Shown here: one piece after another, positions 52,744 through 60,626 of the stretch
Layout of the letters: the number at the start of each line of letters is the position of its first letter
How positions within the stretch are numbered: position 1 is the stretch's first letter
Assembly (NCBI GenBank): GCA_965215705.1
Contig: CBDCEE010000002.1
Span: 186,001-250,000 of the forward strand
Source: JAAXPZ01 sp965215705
Lineage (GTDB): Bacteria; Campylobacterota; Campylobacteria; Campylobacterales; Sulfurovaceae
Length of the DNA stretch: 64,000 bases
Direction of reading: 5' to 3'
The notes under the pieces: generated by a model
Told to the model about the DNA's origin: nothing
What the model saw: the letters and a program-made list of their open reading frames with translations, nothing else
Database searches by the model: none
Made by a program: the position numbers and the translations under genes

Positions 52744-53835
52744 ATGAAATTTAACAAATTTTTAGATGATATCAAGGTATATGAAGCGGGGAAGCCTATC
52801 GAGTTGGTAGTGCGTGAATTTGGTGTGAACCCAGAGGATGTAGTCAAACTAGCATCCAATGAGAATCCTATCGGCACAAATCCTGCTGTGGCAAAAGTGA
52901 TCTGTGAGCAGGCAGATAAGGCACATCTCTATCCGGATGACAGTATGTATGAGCTCAAAGCGTCTCTTTCGGCTAAGTATGGTGTAGATGAATCGCAGAT
53001 TATTATCGGTGCGGGCAGTGATCAGATACTGGAGTTTCTTTCACGTGCCAAGCTGACTGAAGGCTCTTCTGTACTGATGAGTCAGGTCACCTTCGCAATG
53101 TATGAGATCTATGCCAAACAAGTGGGAGCCAAAGTACTTAGAACACCAAGTTACGCGCATAAGGTAGATGAGTTTCTTTCACTGATGAAAGAGCATAAGC
53201 CGGATATCGTGTATCTTTGTACACCTAACAATCCAACCGGTGATGCAACCAGCAAAGAGGATGTACTCTCTATCATTCATGCCGCAGATAAAGAGACATT
53301 GGTGGTAGTAGATGGTGCCTATATGGAATATGCCATTGCCAAGGATGAGAAGTACCGGATAGACCCCAAGGATATTATAGAATTTGAGAATGTGATTTAT
53401 CTAGGTACTTTCTCCAAAGCCTATGGACTTGGAGGGATGAGAGTAGGCTATGGTATTGCTAATCAAAATATCATCAATGCACTCTATAAGATGCGACCCC
53501 CATTCAATATCTCTTCGCTTTCTTTGGCAGCGGCAATAGAAGCGAGTAGAGATGAACAGTTTGTTGAGGAATCTATTGCATTGCACCAGGAGCAGATCAC
53601 ACGGTATGAAAGTTTTGCCAAAGAGAGAGGCATAACGTATATTGAGAGCTATACCAATTTCATTACCTATCTATTTGACGAAGATAGAAATGCAAGTGAA
53701 ATTGCTGACTACCTATTGAAAAGAGGGGTGATTATACGTAATCTAGCCTCGTATAATCTCAATGCCATTCGTATCACAGTAGGAACCGAGAAACAAAATG
53801 ATCGATTTTTTACACTTTTTTCTGAGGTTATATAA
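52744..53835 (+). CDS. hisC: histidinol-phosphate aminotransferase
   Basis: HisC makes histidinol phosphate with PLP. The 363-residue protein has KLASNENPIGTNPAV at the start, the substrate strand FLSRAKLTEGSSV, the conserved LCTPNNPTGD and the PLP-lysine motif GTFSKAYGLGGMRVGYG. The family can also act on aromatic amino acids, which would fit its place next to pheA. Its stop overlaps the ATG of the small protein downstream. Confidence 0.93.
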   Translation: MKFNKFLDDIKVYEAGKPIELVVREFGVNPEDVVKLASNENPIGTNPAVAKVICEQADKAHLYPDDSMYELKASLSAKYGVDESQIIIGAGSDQILEFLSRAKLTEGSSVLMSQVTFAMYEIYAKQVGAKVLRTPSYAHKVDEFLSLMKEHKPDIVYLCTPNNPTGDATSKEDVLSIIHAADKETLVVVDGAYMEYAIAKDEKYRIDPKDIIEFENVIYLGTFSKAYGLGGMRVGYGIANQNIINALYKMRPPFNISSLSLAAAIEASRDEQFVEESIALHQEQITRYESFAKERGITYIESYTNFITYLFDEDRNASEIADYLLKRGVIIRNLASYNLNAIRITVGTEKQNDRFFTLFSEVI

Positions 53836-54095
53836 TGAAAAAGATAAAGGTTGTGCAAGAGGCTTTGAAGCCAATGACTTCGGTAAAATTGGAAGATTTT
53901 AGCCTGTTTGAAGAAAAAATGACTAAGATAAAATATCTTAAAGCACTGAAACAAAATCTAGACAAAAGCCTTTTGGTTTCCGCCATAGATGAACTAGAAC
54001 TCAAAGGCAAAAATATAAGTGCTAATAGAGTTAAAAAGATATGTAAGAAAGTGCTGATAAATATGATAGAAGAGGTAGGAAATGAAACTCACTGA
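53835..54095 (+). CDS. hypothetical protein between hisC and dxs
   Basis: This 86-residue protein is helical and lysine-rich (KMTKIKYLKALKQNLDKSLL, ISANRVKKICKKVL), with no recognisable motif. Its ATG overlaps the hisC stop and its last 14 bases overlap dxs, so it is translated as part of the unit. In C. jejuni the interval between hisC and dxs holds fliF, fliG and fliH, so this gene occupies their place. I see no clear resemblance to FliH. Confidence 0.65.
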   Translation: MKKIKVVQEALKPMTSVKLEDFSLFEEKMTKIKYLKALKQNLDKSLLVSAIDELELKGKNISANRVKKICKKVLINMIEEVGNETH

Positions 54096-55905
54096 AAAAT
54101 CGATTGATGAGCTAAAGAAAGTTGCCGCTGATATTAGAGAGAAGATCTTGGAGACAGTCAGTAAAAACGGAGGGCATCTAAGCTCTTCACTTGGGGCAAC
54201 AGACCTTATTGTCGGGATGCATCATGTCTTTGATGTGCCGAATGACCCCTTTTTATTCGATGTCTCTCATCAGGCTTATGCGCATAAGCTGTTGACAGGA
54301 AGATGGGATGACTTTGCCTCGTTACGTCAGTTTAATGGTGTATGTGGATATACAGACCCCAAAGAATCTAAGTATGATTATTATAAAGCAGGGCACAGCT
54401 CTACTTCTATCTCATTGGCAGTAGGTGCCGCCAAAGCGATCGCACTAAAGGGAGAGGATCGTATCCCTGTGGCTTTTATAGGTGATGGAAGTATGACTGC
54501 GGGAATGGTCTATGAAGCATTGAATGAACTGGGTGATAGAAAATACCCTGTAGTGATCATCCTGAATGACAATGAAATGAGTATTGCTAAACCTATTGGA
54601 GCGATCAGCAGGTATCTCTCTACTACTATGGCCAGTCCTTTTTATCAGAAACTGAAAAAAAGTACTAAAAAATTCTTGGAAAGATTGCCAGAAAGTGCTT
54701 CTTATATGGCAGAAAAATTTGAAGAGTCATTACATCTCATTACGCCAGGTATTTTGTTTGAAGAGCTTGGAATAGAATATATTGGCCCCGTTGATGGACA
54801 TGATATGGAGTCAATCATATCTACATTGAAGATTGCCAAAGAGATGGGTAAACCAGTGATCGTACATGCACAGACCACCAAAGGCAAAGGCTATGAGATT
54901 GCAGAAGGTACTCAGGAGAAGTGGCATGGTGTCAGTGCATTTGATCTGAAATCTGGAGAGCCACTGAAAAAGTCAGGAACCGTACCTGCGACACAGATAT
55001 TCGGTAATATGCTTCATAAGATGGCAACAGAAGATCAAAAGATCGTAGGAGTGACTGCAGCGATGCCCAGTGGCACAGGACTGACTAAGTTAATAGAGTC
55101 ATTTCCGGATCGATTCTGGGATGTGGCGATTGCCGAGCAACATGCAGTAACCTCTATGGGTCCATTGGCAAAAGAAGGATTCAAGCCATTCTGTACGATA
55201 TACTCTACGTTCCTTCAGCGGGGCTATGATCAAGTGATCCACGATATCGCACTGATGGATCTTGGTGTTACATTCGCTCTGGATCGTGCAGGGATTGTTG
55301 GGGAGGATGGTGAGACACATCAGGGGGTTCTTGATATCTCTTATCTCAGACCGATACCCAATATTGCTCTCTGTGCACCTTACAATAAGACGAGTATGGA
55401 AAAACTGATGCAGTTTGCAGCAGCATATCCTAGTCCATTGGCATTTCGTTACCCTAGAGGAGTCTTTATGGTGGAGGACAGTGAAGTACCTGACTATGTA
55501 CTGGGCAAAGGAGATCTACTTCAGGAAGGCAAAGATATCCTTCTGATAGGGTATGGTGATGGTGTAGGACGAGCTATCCAGACAGCAGCACTACTCGAAG
55601 GGATGGAAGTCGCGATCTTGGATCTACGTTTTGTTAAGCCTCTTGATGAGGAGATGCTTATAAAATTAGCAGCTACCTATACACAGTGGTTCGTCTTTAG
55701 TGACAGCGTACGTATGGGTGGTGTAGGGTCTGCGATCAGCGAGTTCCTGATGCAAGCAGGAATTGGAAATATTACTCTGACAACCTTTGAGTATCCGGAT
55801 GCTTTTATTGCCCATGGAAACACTACATTGGTAGAACAGTCACTTGGCATCTTACCCGAGCAGCTGGCAGAGAAAATTAAAAATAAAATCAATAAGGAAA
55901 TATAA
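54082..55905 (+). CDS. dxs: 1-deoxy-D-xylulose-5-phosphate synthase
   Basis: Dxs condenses pyruvate and glyceraldehyde 3-phosphate, starting the MEP isoprenoid pathway. The 607-residue thiamin-dependent enzyme has GGHLSSSLGATDL, YKAGHSSTSISLAVG and the thiamin-binding GDGSMTAGMVYEAL through NDNEMSIAKP. It also has DRFWDVAIAEQHAVT and a transketolase C-terminal domain. The start overlaps the upstream small gene by 14 bases and metK follows after two bases. Confidence 0.96.
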   Translation: MKLTEKSIDELKKVAADIREKILETVSKNGGHLSSSLGATDLIVGMHHVFDVPNDPFLFDVSHQAYAHKLLTGRWDDFASLRQFNGVCGYTDPKESKYDYYKAGHSSTSISLAVGAAKAIALKGEDRIPVAFIGDGSMTAGMVYEALNELGDRKYPVVIILNDNEMSIAKPIGAISRYLSTTMASPFYQKLKKSTKKFLERLPESASYMAEKFEESLHLITPGILFEELGIEYIGPVDGHDMESIISTLKIAKEMGKPVIVHAQTTKGKGYEIAEGTQEKWHGVSAFDLKSGEPLKKSGTVPATQIFGNMLHKMATEDQKIVGVTAAMPSGTGLTKLIESFPDRFWDVAIAEQHAVTSMGPLAKEGFKPFCTIYSTFLQRGYDQVIHDIALMDLGVTFALDRAGIVGEDGETHQGVLDISYLRPIPNIALCAPYNKTSMEKLMQFAAAYPSPLAFRYPRGVFMVEDSEVPDYVLGKGDLLQEGKDILLIGYGDGVGRAIQTAALLEGMEVAILDLRFVKPLDEEMLIKLAATYTQWFVFSDSVRMGGVGSAISEFLMQAGIGNITLTTFEYPDAFIAHGNTTLVEQSLGILPEQLAEKIKNKINKEI

Positions 55906-55907
55906 TA

Positions 55908-57065
55908 ATGACAAAAGAGTATATCTTTACAAGTGAATCTGTGACAGAGGGACATCCTGATAAGATGGCCGATCAAATATCAGATGCGATACTCGATCAT
56001 ATCATTGCCAGTGATACGCAAGCCAGAGTGGCTTGCGAAACGATGCTAAGTAATGGATTCTGTATTATTGCCGGAGAGCTAAAGACAACGACATATGCAC
56101 CGATGCAGGAGATTGCCAGAGAGGTGGTCAGAGAGATAGGGTATACAGATGCGAGTTTTGGGTTTGATTACCGTAGTGCGGGGGTCTTGAATGGCGTAGG
56201 AGAACAGAGCCCGGATATCAATCAAGGTGTAGACCAGGCTGATGGAGAGATCGGTGCAGGGGATCAGGGGTTGATGTTTGGTTATGCCTGTAATGAGACC
56301 AAAGAGTTGATGCCGCTTCCGATTTCACTGGCTCATAAAATCACAGCAAAGCTTGCAGAGGTTAGAAAGAACGGAACCCTCCCCTATCTACGTCCTGATG
56401 GAAAGGCACAGGTCAGTGTACGCTATGTGGACGGTAAGCCTACGGAGGTAGTTACTGTCGTTGTCTCTACGCAACACAGCCCTGATGTTGATCAGGAGAC
56501 ACTGCATAGAGATATCCTCTCTGAGGTTATTGAGGCGGTCATACCCTCAGCACTCAGAAGCAAAGAGATTGTATACCATATCAACCCGACAGGTAGATTT
56601 GTGATAGGTGGCCCTCAGGGTGATGCCGGCCTTACTGGTAGAAAGATCATTGTAGATACCTATGGCGGTTCTTGCCCTCATGGAGGAGGCGCATTTTCTG
56701 GGAAAGATCCTACAAAGGTAGACAGGTCTGCGGCCTATGCAGCCAGACATGTTGCCAAAAATCTTGTCGCTGCAGGTGTGGCAGAGAAGGTGACTATCCA
56801 AATAGCATATGCCATAGGTGTGGTAAAGCCAGTTTCTATTATGGTAGATACAGCGGGTACGGCATATGTAGATGAATCTCAGATAGAATCATGTGTCAAA
56901 GCGCTCTTTGATCTAACGCCTGCAGGTATTATCAAATCACTGGATTTGCTAAGACCTATTTATCGGAAAACAGCTTCTTATGGTCATTTTGGACGAGAAG
57001 AAGAGGATTTCACTTGGGAAAAACTGGATAGAGTGGATGACATTAAAGCATATCTGAATCTATAG
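55908..57065 (+). CDS. metK: S-adenosylmethionine synthase
   Basis: MetK makes S-adenosylmethionine from methionine and ATP. The 385-residue protein has SVTEGHPDKMADQISDAILD, GAGDQGLMFGYACNET with the active-site loop, and GGGAFSGKDPTKVDRSAAY. It follows dxs without a gap. A 100-base gap with a low-GC hairpin (GATTAAA/TTTAATC at 57103-57122) separates it from the ferredoxin, so the unit may end here. Confidence 0.96.
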   Translation: MTKEYIFTSESVTEGHPDKMADQISDAILDHIIASDTQARVACETMLSNGFCIIAGELKTTTYAPMQEIAREVVREIGYTDASFGFDYRSAGVLNGVGEQSPDINQGVDQADGEIGAGDQGLMFGYACNETKELMPLPISLAHKITAKLAEVRKNGTLPYLRPDGKAQVSVRYVDGKPTEVVTVVVSTQHSPDVDQETLHRDILSEVIEAVIPSALRSKEIVYHINPTGRFVIGGPQGDAGLTGRKIIVDTYGGSCPHGGGAFSGKDPTKVDRSAAYAARHVAKNLVAAGVAEKVTIQIAYAIGVVKPVSIMVDTAGTAYVDESQIESCVKALFDLTPAGIIKSLDLLRPIYRKTASYGHFGREEEDFTWEKLDRVDDIKAYLNL

Positions 57066-57102
57066 GTGTTACAGGCGTAATATTTTTCTATAAAATAGAG
57101 AA

Positions 57103-57122
57103 GATTAAAGTTTTGTTTAATC
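57103..57122 (+). terminator. weak terminator-like hairpin after metK
   Basis: GATTAAA pairs with TTTAATC around GTTTTG. It is AT-only apart from one pair and lacks a following U run, so termination is uncertain. Confidence 0.35.
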
Positions 57123-57165
57123 ATCTTGTGTTATAGTTCATAACTTACTATTTAAGGAGAAAAAA

Positions 57166-57441
57166 ATGGCAGTAATTATTACAGATACCTGTATTAACTG
57201 TGCAGCGTGCATTGATGAGTGCCCTGTTGAAGCGATCGTTGATGAGGATGATAATCCAACAGGTGAAGACACCTATTATGTCTATTCAGATAAATGTGTA
57301 GAGTGCGTAGGTCATCATGATGAGCCTGCATGTGCAGAAGCCTGCCCAACTGAAGGCTGTATCCAGTGGGGTGACATCGTTGATGGCATGCCTTCAATGG
57401 AAGGCAGAGGAGAAAAAGGTACTCCAGTCGTAGAAGACTAA
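57166..57441 (+). CDS. 2[4Fe-4S] ferredoxin (YfhL/FdxA-like)
   Basis: The 91-residue electron carrier has two cluster motifs: CINCAACIDECP near the start and C-x2-C-x8-C-x3-C in CVECVGHHDEPACAEACP. The insert between the second and third cysteines of the latter is typical of YfhL-type ferredoxins of low potential. It precedes ndk. In my recollection a ferredoxin also sits beside ndk in C. jejuni. Confidence 0.92.
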   Translation: MAVIITDTCINCAACIDECPVEAIVDEDDNPTGEDTYYVYSDKCVECVGHHDEPACAEACPTEGCIQWGDIVDGMPSMEGRGEKGTPVVED

Positions 57442-57451
57442 AATATCTTAT

Positions 57452-57473
57452 GTGTCAGGAGCTCTCCTGGCAC
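57452..57473 (+). terminator. terminator-like hairpin after the ferredoxin gene
   Basis: GTGTCAGGAG pairs with CTCCTGGCAC (10 bp, one G-U) around CT. It is followed after a few bases by a modest T-rich tract. Confidence 0.5.
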
Positions 57474-57571
57474 TGTAATACTTTTACTTTAATCAAATTT
57501 TAATCAAATTTTCGATAAAATCCCGCCCTAATGCTTTATTTTAAAGCAAAATATTACTTTTAGGATATCCT

Positions 57572-57985
57572 ATGGAGCGAACACTATCCATCATTAAACC
57601 AGATGCAGTAGCTAAAAATGTTGTGGGGCAAATTCTTGCCCGATTTGAAGGTGCTGGACTTAGACTTGCAGCAACTAAGAAGATTCAGTTGAGTCGTGCA
57701 GATGCAGAGGCCTTTTATGCAGTACATGTTGAGCGTCCTTTCTTTGGTGAACTTGTTGAATTTATGATCTCTGGACCAGTGGTTGTTACTGTACTAGAGG
57801 GTGAAAATGCAATGGCAAAAAACAGAGACCTTATGGGTGCAACCAACCCAAAAGAGGCAGCAGCAGGTACAATCAGAGCAGACTTTGCAGAAAGTATTGA
57901 CGCGAACGCTGTGCATGGTAGTGATTCACTTGAAAATGCAGAGATTGAGATCAACTTCTTTTTTGCACAGAGAGAGATCGTATAA
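57572..57985 (+). CDS. ndk: nucleoside diphosphate kinase
   Basis: Ndk equalises nucleoside triphosphate pools through a phosphohistidine. The 137-residue protein starts MERTLSIIKPDAVAKN and carries the active-site histidine in ANAVHGSDSLENA. All family hallmarks are present at normal length. The following gene starts 12 bases after its stop. Confidence 0.96.
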   Translation: MERTLSIIKPDAVAKNVVGQILARFEGAGLRLAATKKIQLSRADAEAFYAVHVERPFFGELVEFMISGPVVVTVLEGENAMAKNRDLMGATNPKEAAAGTIRADFAESIDANAVHGSDSLENAEIEINFFFAQREIV

Positions 57986-57997
57986 TCTCAATCTGGT

Positions 57998-58372
57998 ATG
58001 AAAATACAGTTTGATAAGATAGGCTCCGCACAGAAGCCCTTTGAGGTATCCGTTGAAGGCGTGGTATTTCAAGGGAATCTCAAGAAGAGTGGATACCATC
58101 TTGTAGCTTTAAATGCTACGGTAGAGGGTGATATTCCTTTGGATTGCGATCGTTGTGGATGCGCGTATGCCCATACACTAAAGAGCGCACTAAAACTCTC
58201 ATTGAGTGATCAAGTGCTAAAAGATAAAGAGGATTTGGATATAATTGAGTTTTTGGATGGGGTGATAGATATCACCTATATCCTAGAGAGCGAAATAAAT
58301 GCCCAGAAAAGTACCTACCACTACTGTCCAGAATGTGACAATAGTGAGGTAGATTTTGAAATAGAATTTTAA
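57998..58372 (+). CDS. DUF177/YceD family protein
   Basis: The 124-residue protein belongs to the YceD/DUF177 family, which is linked to 23S rRNA accumulation and usually precedes rpmF. The sequence has the two-cysteine CDRCGCAY region and a late YYCPECDN pair that may bind zinc. It ends 13 bases before rpmF. The order DUF177-rpmF-plsX-fabH is widely conserved. Confidence 0.85.
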   Translation: MKIQFDKIGSAQKPFEVSVEGVVFQGNLKKSGYHLVALNATVEGDIPLDCDRCGCAYAHTLKSALKLSLSDQVLKDKEDLDIIEFLDGVIDITYILESEINAQKSTYHYCPECDNSEVDFEIEF

Positions 58373-58385
58373 TAAAGGAATTACC

Positions 58386-58538
58386 ATGGCAGTACCTAAG
58401 AGACGTGTAAGTAAGACAAGAGCAGCGAAGAGAAGAACACATTATAAATTGACCCTTCCAAGACCAGTGAAAGATGCAGACGGGACATGGAGAATGCCCC
58501 ATCACATGAACATGACAACAGGCGAATATAAAGCCTAA
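58386..58538 (+). CDS. rpmF: 50S ribosomal protein L32
   Basis: The 50-residue protein starts MAVPKRRVSKTRAAKRRTHY and ends TTGEYKA, the standard form of L32. The zinc cysteines found in some L32 proteins are absent. TAA at 58536-58538 overlaps the plsX ATG. The ribosome site is AAAGGA at 58374-58379. Confidence 0.96.
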   Translation: MAVPKRRVSKTRAAKRRTHYKLTLPRPVKDADGTWRMPHHMNMTTGEYKA

Positions 58539-59560
58539 TGTCACCAGACAAAAGACCTGTGCGCATCGCTATCGATGCCATGGGCGGGGATTTCGGTCCT
58601 GAACCTATCATCGATGGATGTGTGCAGGCACTGAATGAGCGCAACTTCACACCTATACTTGTCGGAGACAAAGAAGAGATTCTTTCCTACCTTCCCCTCT
58701 ATTACCAAGATAAAGTAGAGATTGTTGATTGTGCTGATGTGATTAGTATGAGTGATTCAGCAACAGATGCTCTCAAGCGTAAAGACTGTTCTATCTATCA
58801 AGCAGTAGAATTGGTACGAAACGGTGATGCTGATGGTGTAGTCTCTGCAGGGCATAGTGGTGCGACCATGGCATTGGCAACGCTGCGTATCGGAAGACTT
58901 CCCCATATTTCAAAGCCTGGATTGGCTACCTTGATGCCTACAGATGCAAATAAGAAAACGTTAGTATTGGATGTGGGTGCTGTGGTAGAGTGTAAAGCAC
59001 AGAACCTTTATGAGTTTGGTGCGATGGGCGAAGCCTATGCACAAGAGGTTCTAGGTATCCCAAACCCTCGTATAGGATTGCTTTCTAATGGGTCTGAAGA
59101 GAGCAAAGGCAATGAATTGACCAAAGAAGCATTTGGTATGCTCAAAGCGATTGACAACTTTCAGGGCAATGTAGAGGGTAGAGATATTTTCAATGGTAAG
59201 ATTGATGTTGTCGTTACAGACGGGTTTACAGGAAATATCTTGCTAAAGACGAGTGAAGGTGTGGTATCGGCTATTTTTTCTCTTATGAAGCAGCAGATAC
59301 GAAAATCGTTACCGGCTAAAGTAGGGGCATTGCTGATGAAGAGAAAAGTATTCAGCAACCTCAAAAAAGAAGTGGACTATGCTGAATATGGTGGTGCACC
59401 ACTTCTTGGTATCGATGGATGCGCGATCATAGGACATGGCAGTTCCAATGCAAAAGCGATCAAAAATGCTATTTTTCAAGCGATTAGCTATACAAGGTCT
59501 GATGTCAATACAAAGATTGAAGAGCTTCTGATAGCAGGTCAAGACAGGCTTGAAAAATAA
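58538..59560 (+). CDS. plsX: phosphate acyltransferase PlsX
   Basis: PlsX converts acyl-ACP to acyl-phosphate for phospholipid synthesis. The 340-residue protein has IAIDAMGGDFGPEPIIDG, VVSAGHSGATMALATLR, GLLSNGSEESKGN and GFTGNILLKTSEG. The ATG overlaps the rpmF stop by one base. The fabH gene follows after 20 bases, so lipid and ribosomal genes share a transcript. Confidence 0.95.
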   Translation: MSPDKRPVRIAIDAMGGDFGPEPIIDGCVQALNERNFTPILVGDKEEILSYLPLYYQDKVEIVDCADVISMSDSATDALKRKDCSIYQAVELVRNGDADGVVSAGHSGATMALATLRIGRLPHISKPGLATLMPTDANKKTLVLDVGAVVECKAQNLYEFGAMGEAYAQEVLGIPNPRIGLLSNGSEESKGNELTKEAFGMLKAIDNFQGNVEGRDIFNGKIDVVVTDGFTGNILLKTSEGVVSAIFSLMKQQIRKSLPAKVGALLMKRKVFSNLKKEVDYAEYGGAPLLGIDGCAIIGHGSSNAKAIKNAIFQAISYTRSDVNTKIEELLIAGQDRLEK

Positions 59561-59580
59561 ATCATTGACAAAGGGATTGT

Positions 59581-60591
59581 ATGTCTAGAGCTGTACCACA
59601 ATTTGCTGCATTTCGTTCCATCGGTGCGTATGCTCCCCAAAAAATACTTAACAATTTTGACCTAGAAAAAATTATTGATACCACTGATGCGTGGATTACC
59701 AAACGTACAGGGATTAAAGAGCGTCGTATTGCTGCTAAAGATGAGTATACCAGTGATATGGGAGCAAAAGCTGCTACCCTTGCTATAGAACGTGCAGATA
59801 TAGACAAGAATGAGATAGATCTTGTTCTTTGTGCTACAGTGACACCAGACTATTTTAATATGCCTTCTACTGCCTGTATCATCTCTGACAAGCTGGGTAT
59901 CCATAATGTACAGGCTTTGGATATTTCAGCAGCATGCAGTGGATTTGTCTACCTCCTCTCTGTAGCCAAAGCATTTATTGAATCGGGTATGAAAAAAAAT
60001 GTACTCATTATCGGGGCTGAGAAGTTCTCTTCGATCGTAGATTGGACAGATAGGGGTACGTGTATTCTCTTTGGGGATGGGGCAGGAGCAGCCATCATTT
60101 CTGCAACGGAGGATGCATCAGAGGCATTTATCGATGTACATGCGAGCGCAGATGGCTCTTATGCAGATTTTCTTGTCACTCCTGCACCAGGTTCAGTCAA
60201 TCCTATGAGCCAAAAAGCACTGGATGAGGGACTCAACTTTGTACAGATGAAGGGGAATGAGACATTTAAACTCGCTGTAAAGACATTGACCAAAGATGTC
60301 AAAGAGATTCTTGCAGAGAATGATATCCAATCAGGAGATATCCCTCACTTCATCCCTCACCAAGCCAACTATCGTATCATCAAAGCAGTAGGGGATGCCC
60401 TTAAAATGAGAGAAGATCAAGTAGTGGTCACGGTACATAAATATGGTAATACCTCTGCTGCCTCCATCCCTATGGCGATCAATGACCTTTATGAGGCAGG
60501 GAACTTGAAGTATGGCGAGTTAATGTTATTAGATACTTTTGGTGGAGGGTTGACCTGGGCAAGTGCTTTGTTGCCGTTTGCGGGTAAATAG
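59581..60591 (+). CDS. fabH: beta-ketoacyl-ACP synthase III
   Basis: FabH starts fatty acid synthesis by joining acetyl-CoA to malonyl-ACP. The 336-residue protein has the catalytic cysteine in DISAACSGFVYLLS, the histidine in FIPHQANYRII and the asparagine in VHKYGNTSAAS. It starts with FRSIGAYAPQKIL. It converges with dnaX; a GTAG-flanked palindrome lies between them. Confidence 0.95.
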   Translation: MSRAVPQFAAFRSIGAYAPQKILNNFDLEKIIDTTDAWITKRTGIKERRIAAKDEYTSDMGAKAATLAIERADIDKNEIDLVLCATVTPDYFNMPSTACIISDKLGIHNVQALDISAACSGFVYLLSVAKAFIESGMKKNVLIIGAEKFSSIVDWTDRGTCILFGDGAGAAIISATEDASEAFIDVHASADGSYADFLVTPAPGSVNPMSQKALDEGLNFVQMKGNETFKLAVKTLTKDVKEILAENDIQSGDIPHFIPHQANYRIIKAVGDALKMREDQVVVTVHKYGNTSAASIPMAINDLYEAGNLKYGELMLLDTFGGGLTWASALLPFAGK

Positions 60592-60602
60592 CTTCTTCCC
60601 AT

Positions 60603-60626
60603 GACAGATTTCATATCTGTCCCTAC
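60603..60626 (-). repeat. REP-like palindrome, GTAG-GGACAGAT family
   Basis: On the minus strand GTAG is followed by G, then GACAGAT, an ATGAA loop and ATCTGTC (perfect 7-bp stem). It lies between the convergent fabH and dnaX genes and overlaps the dnaX stop. Confidence 0.7.
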
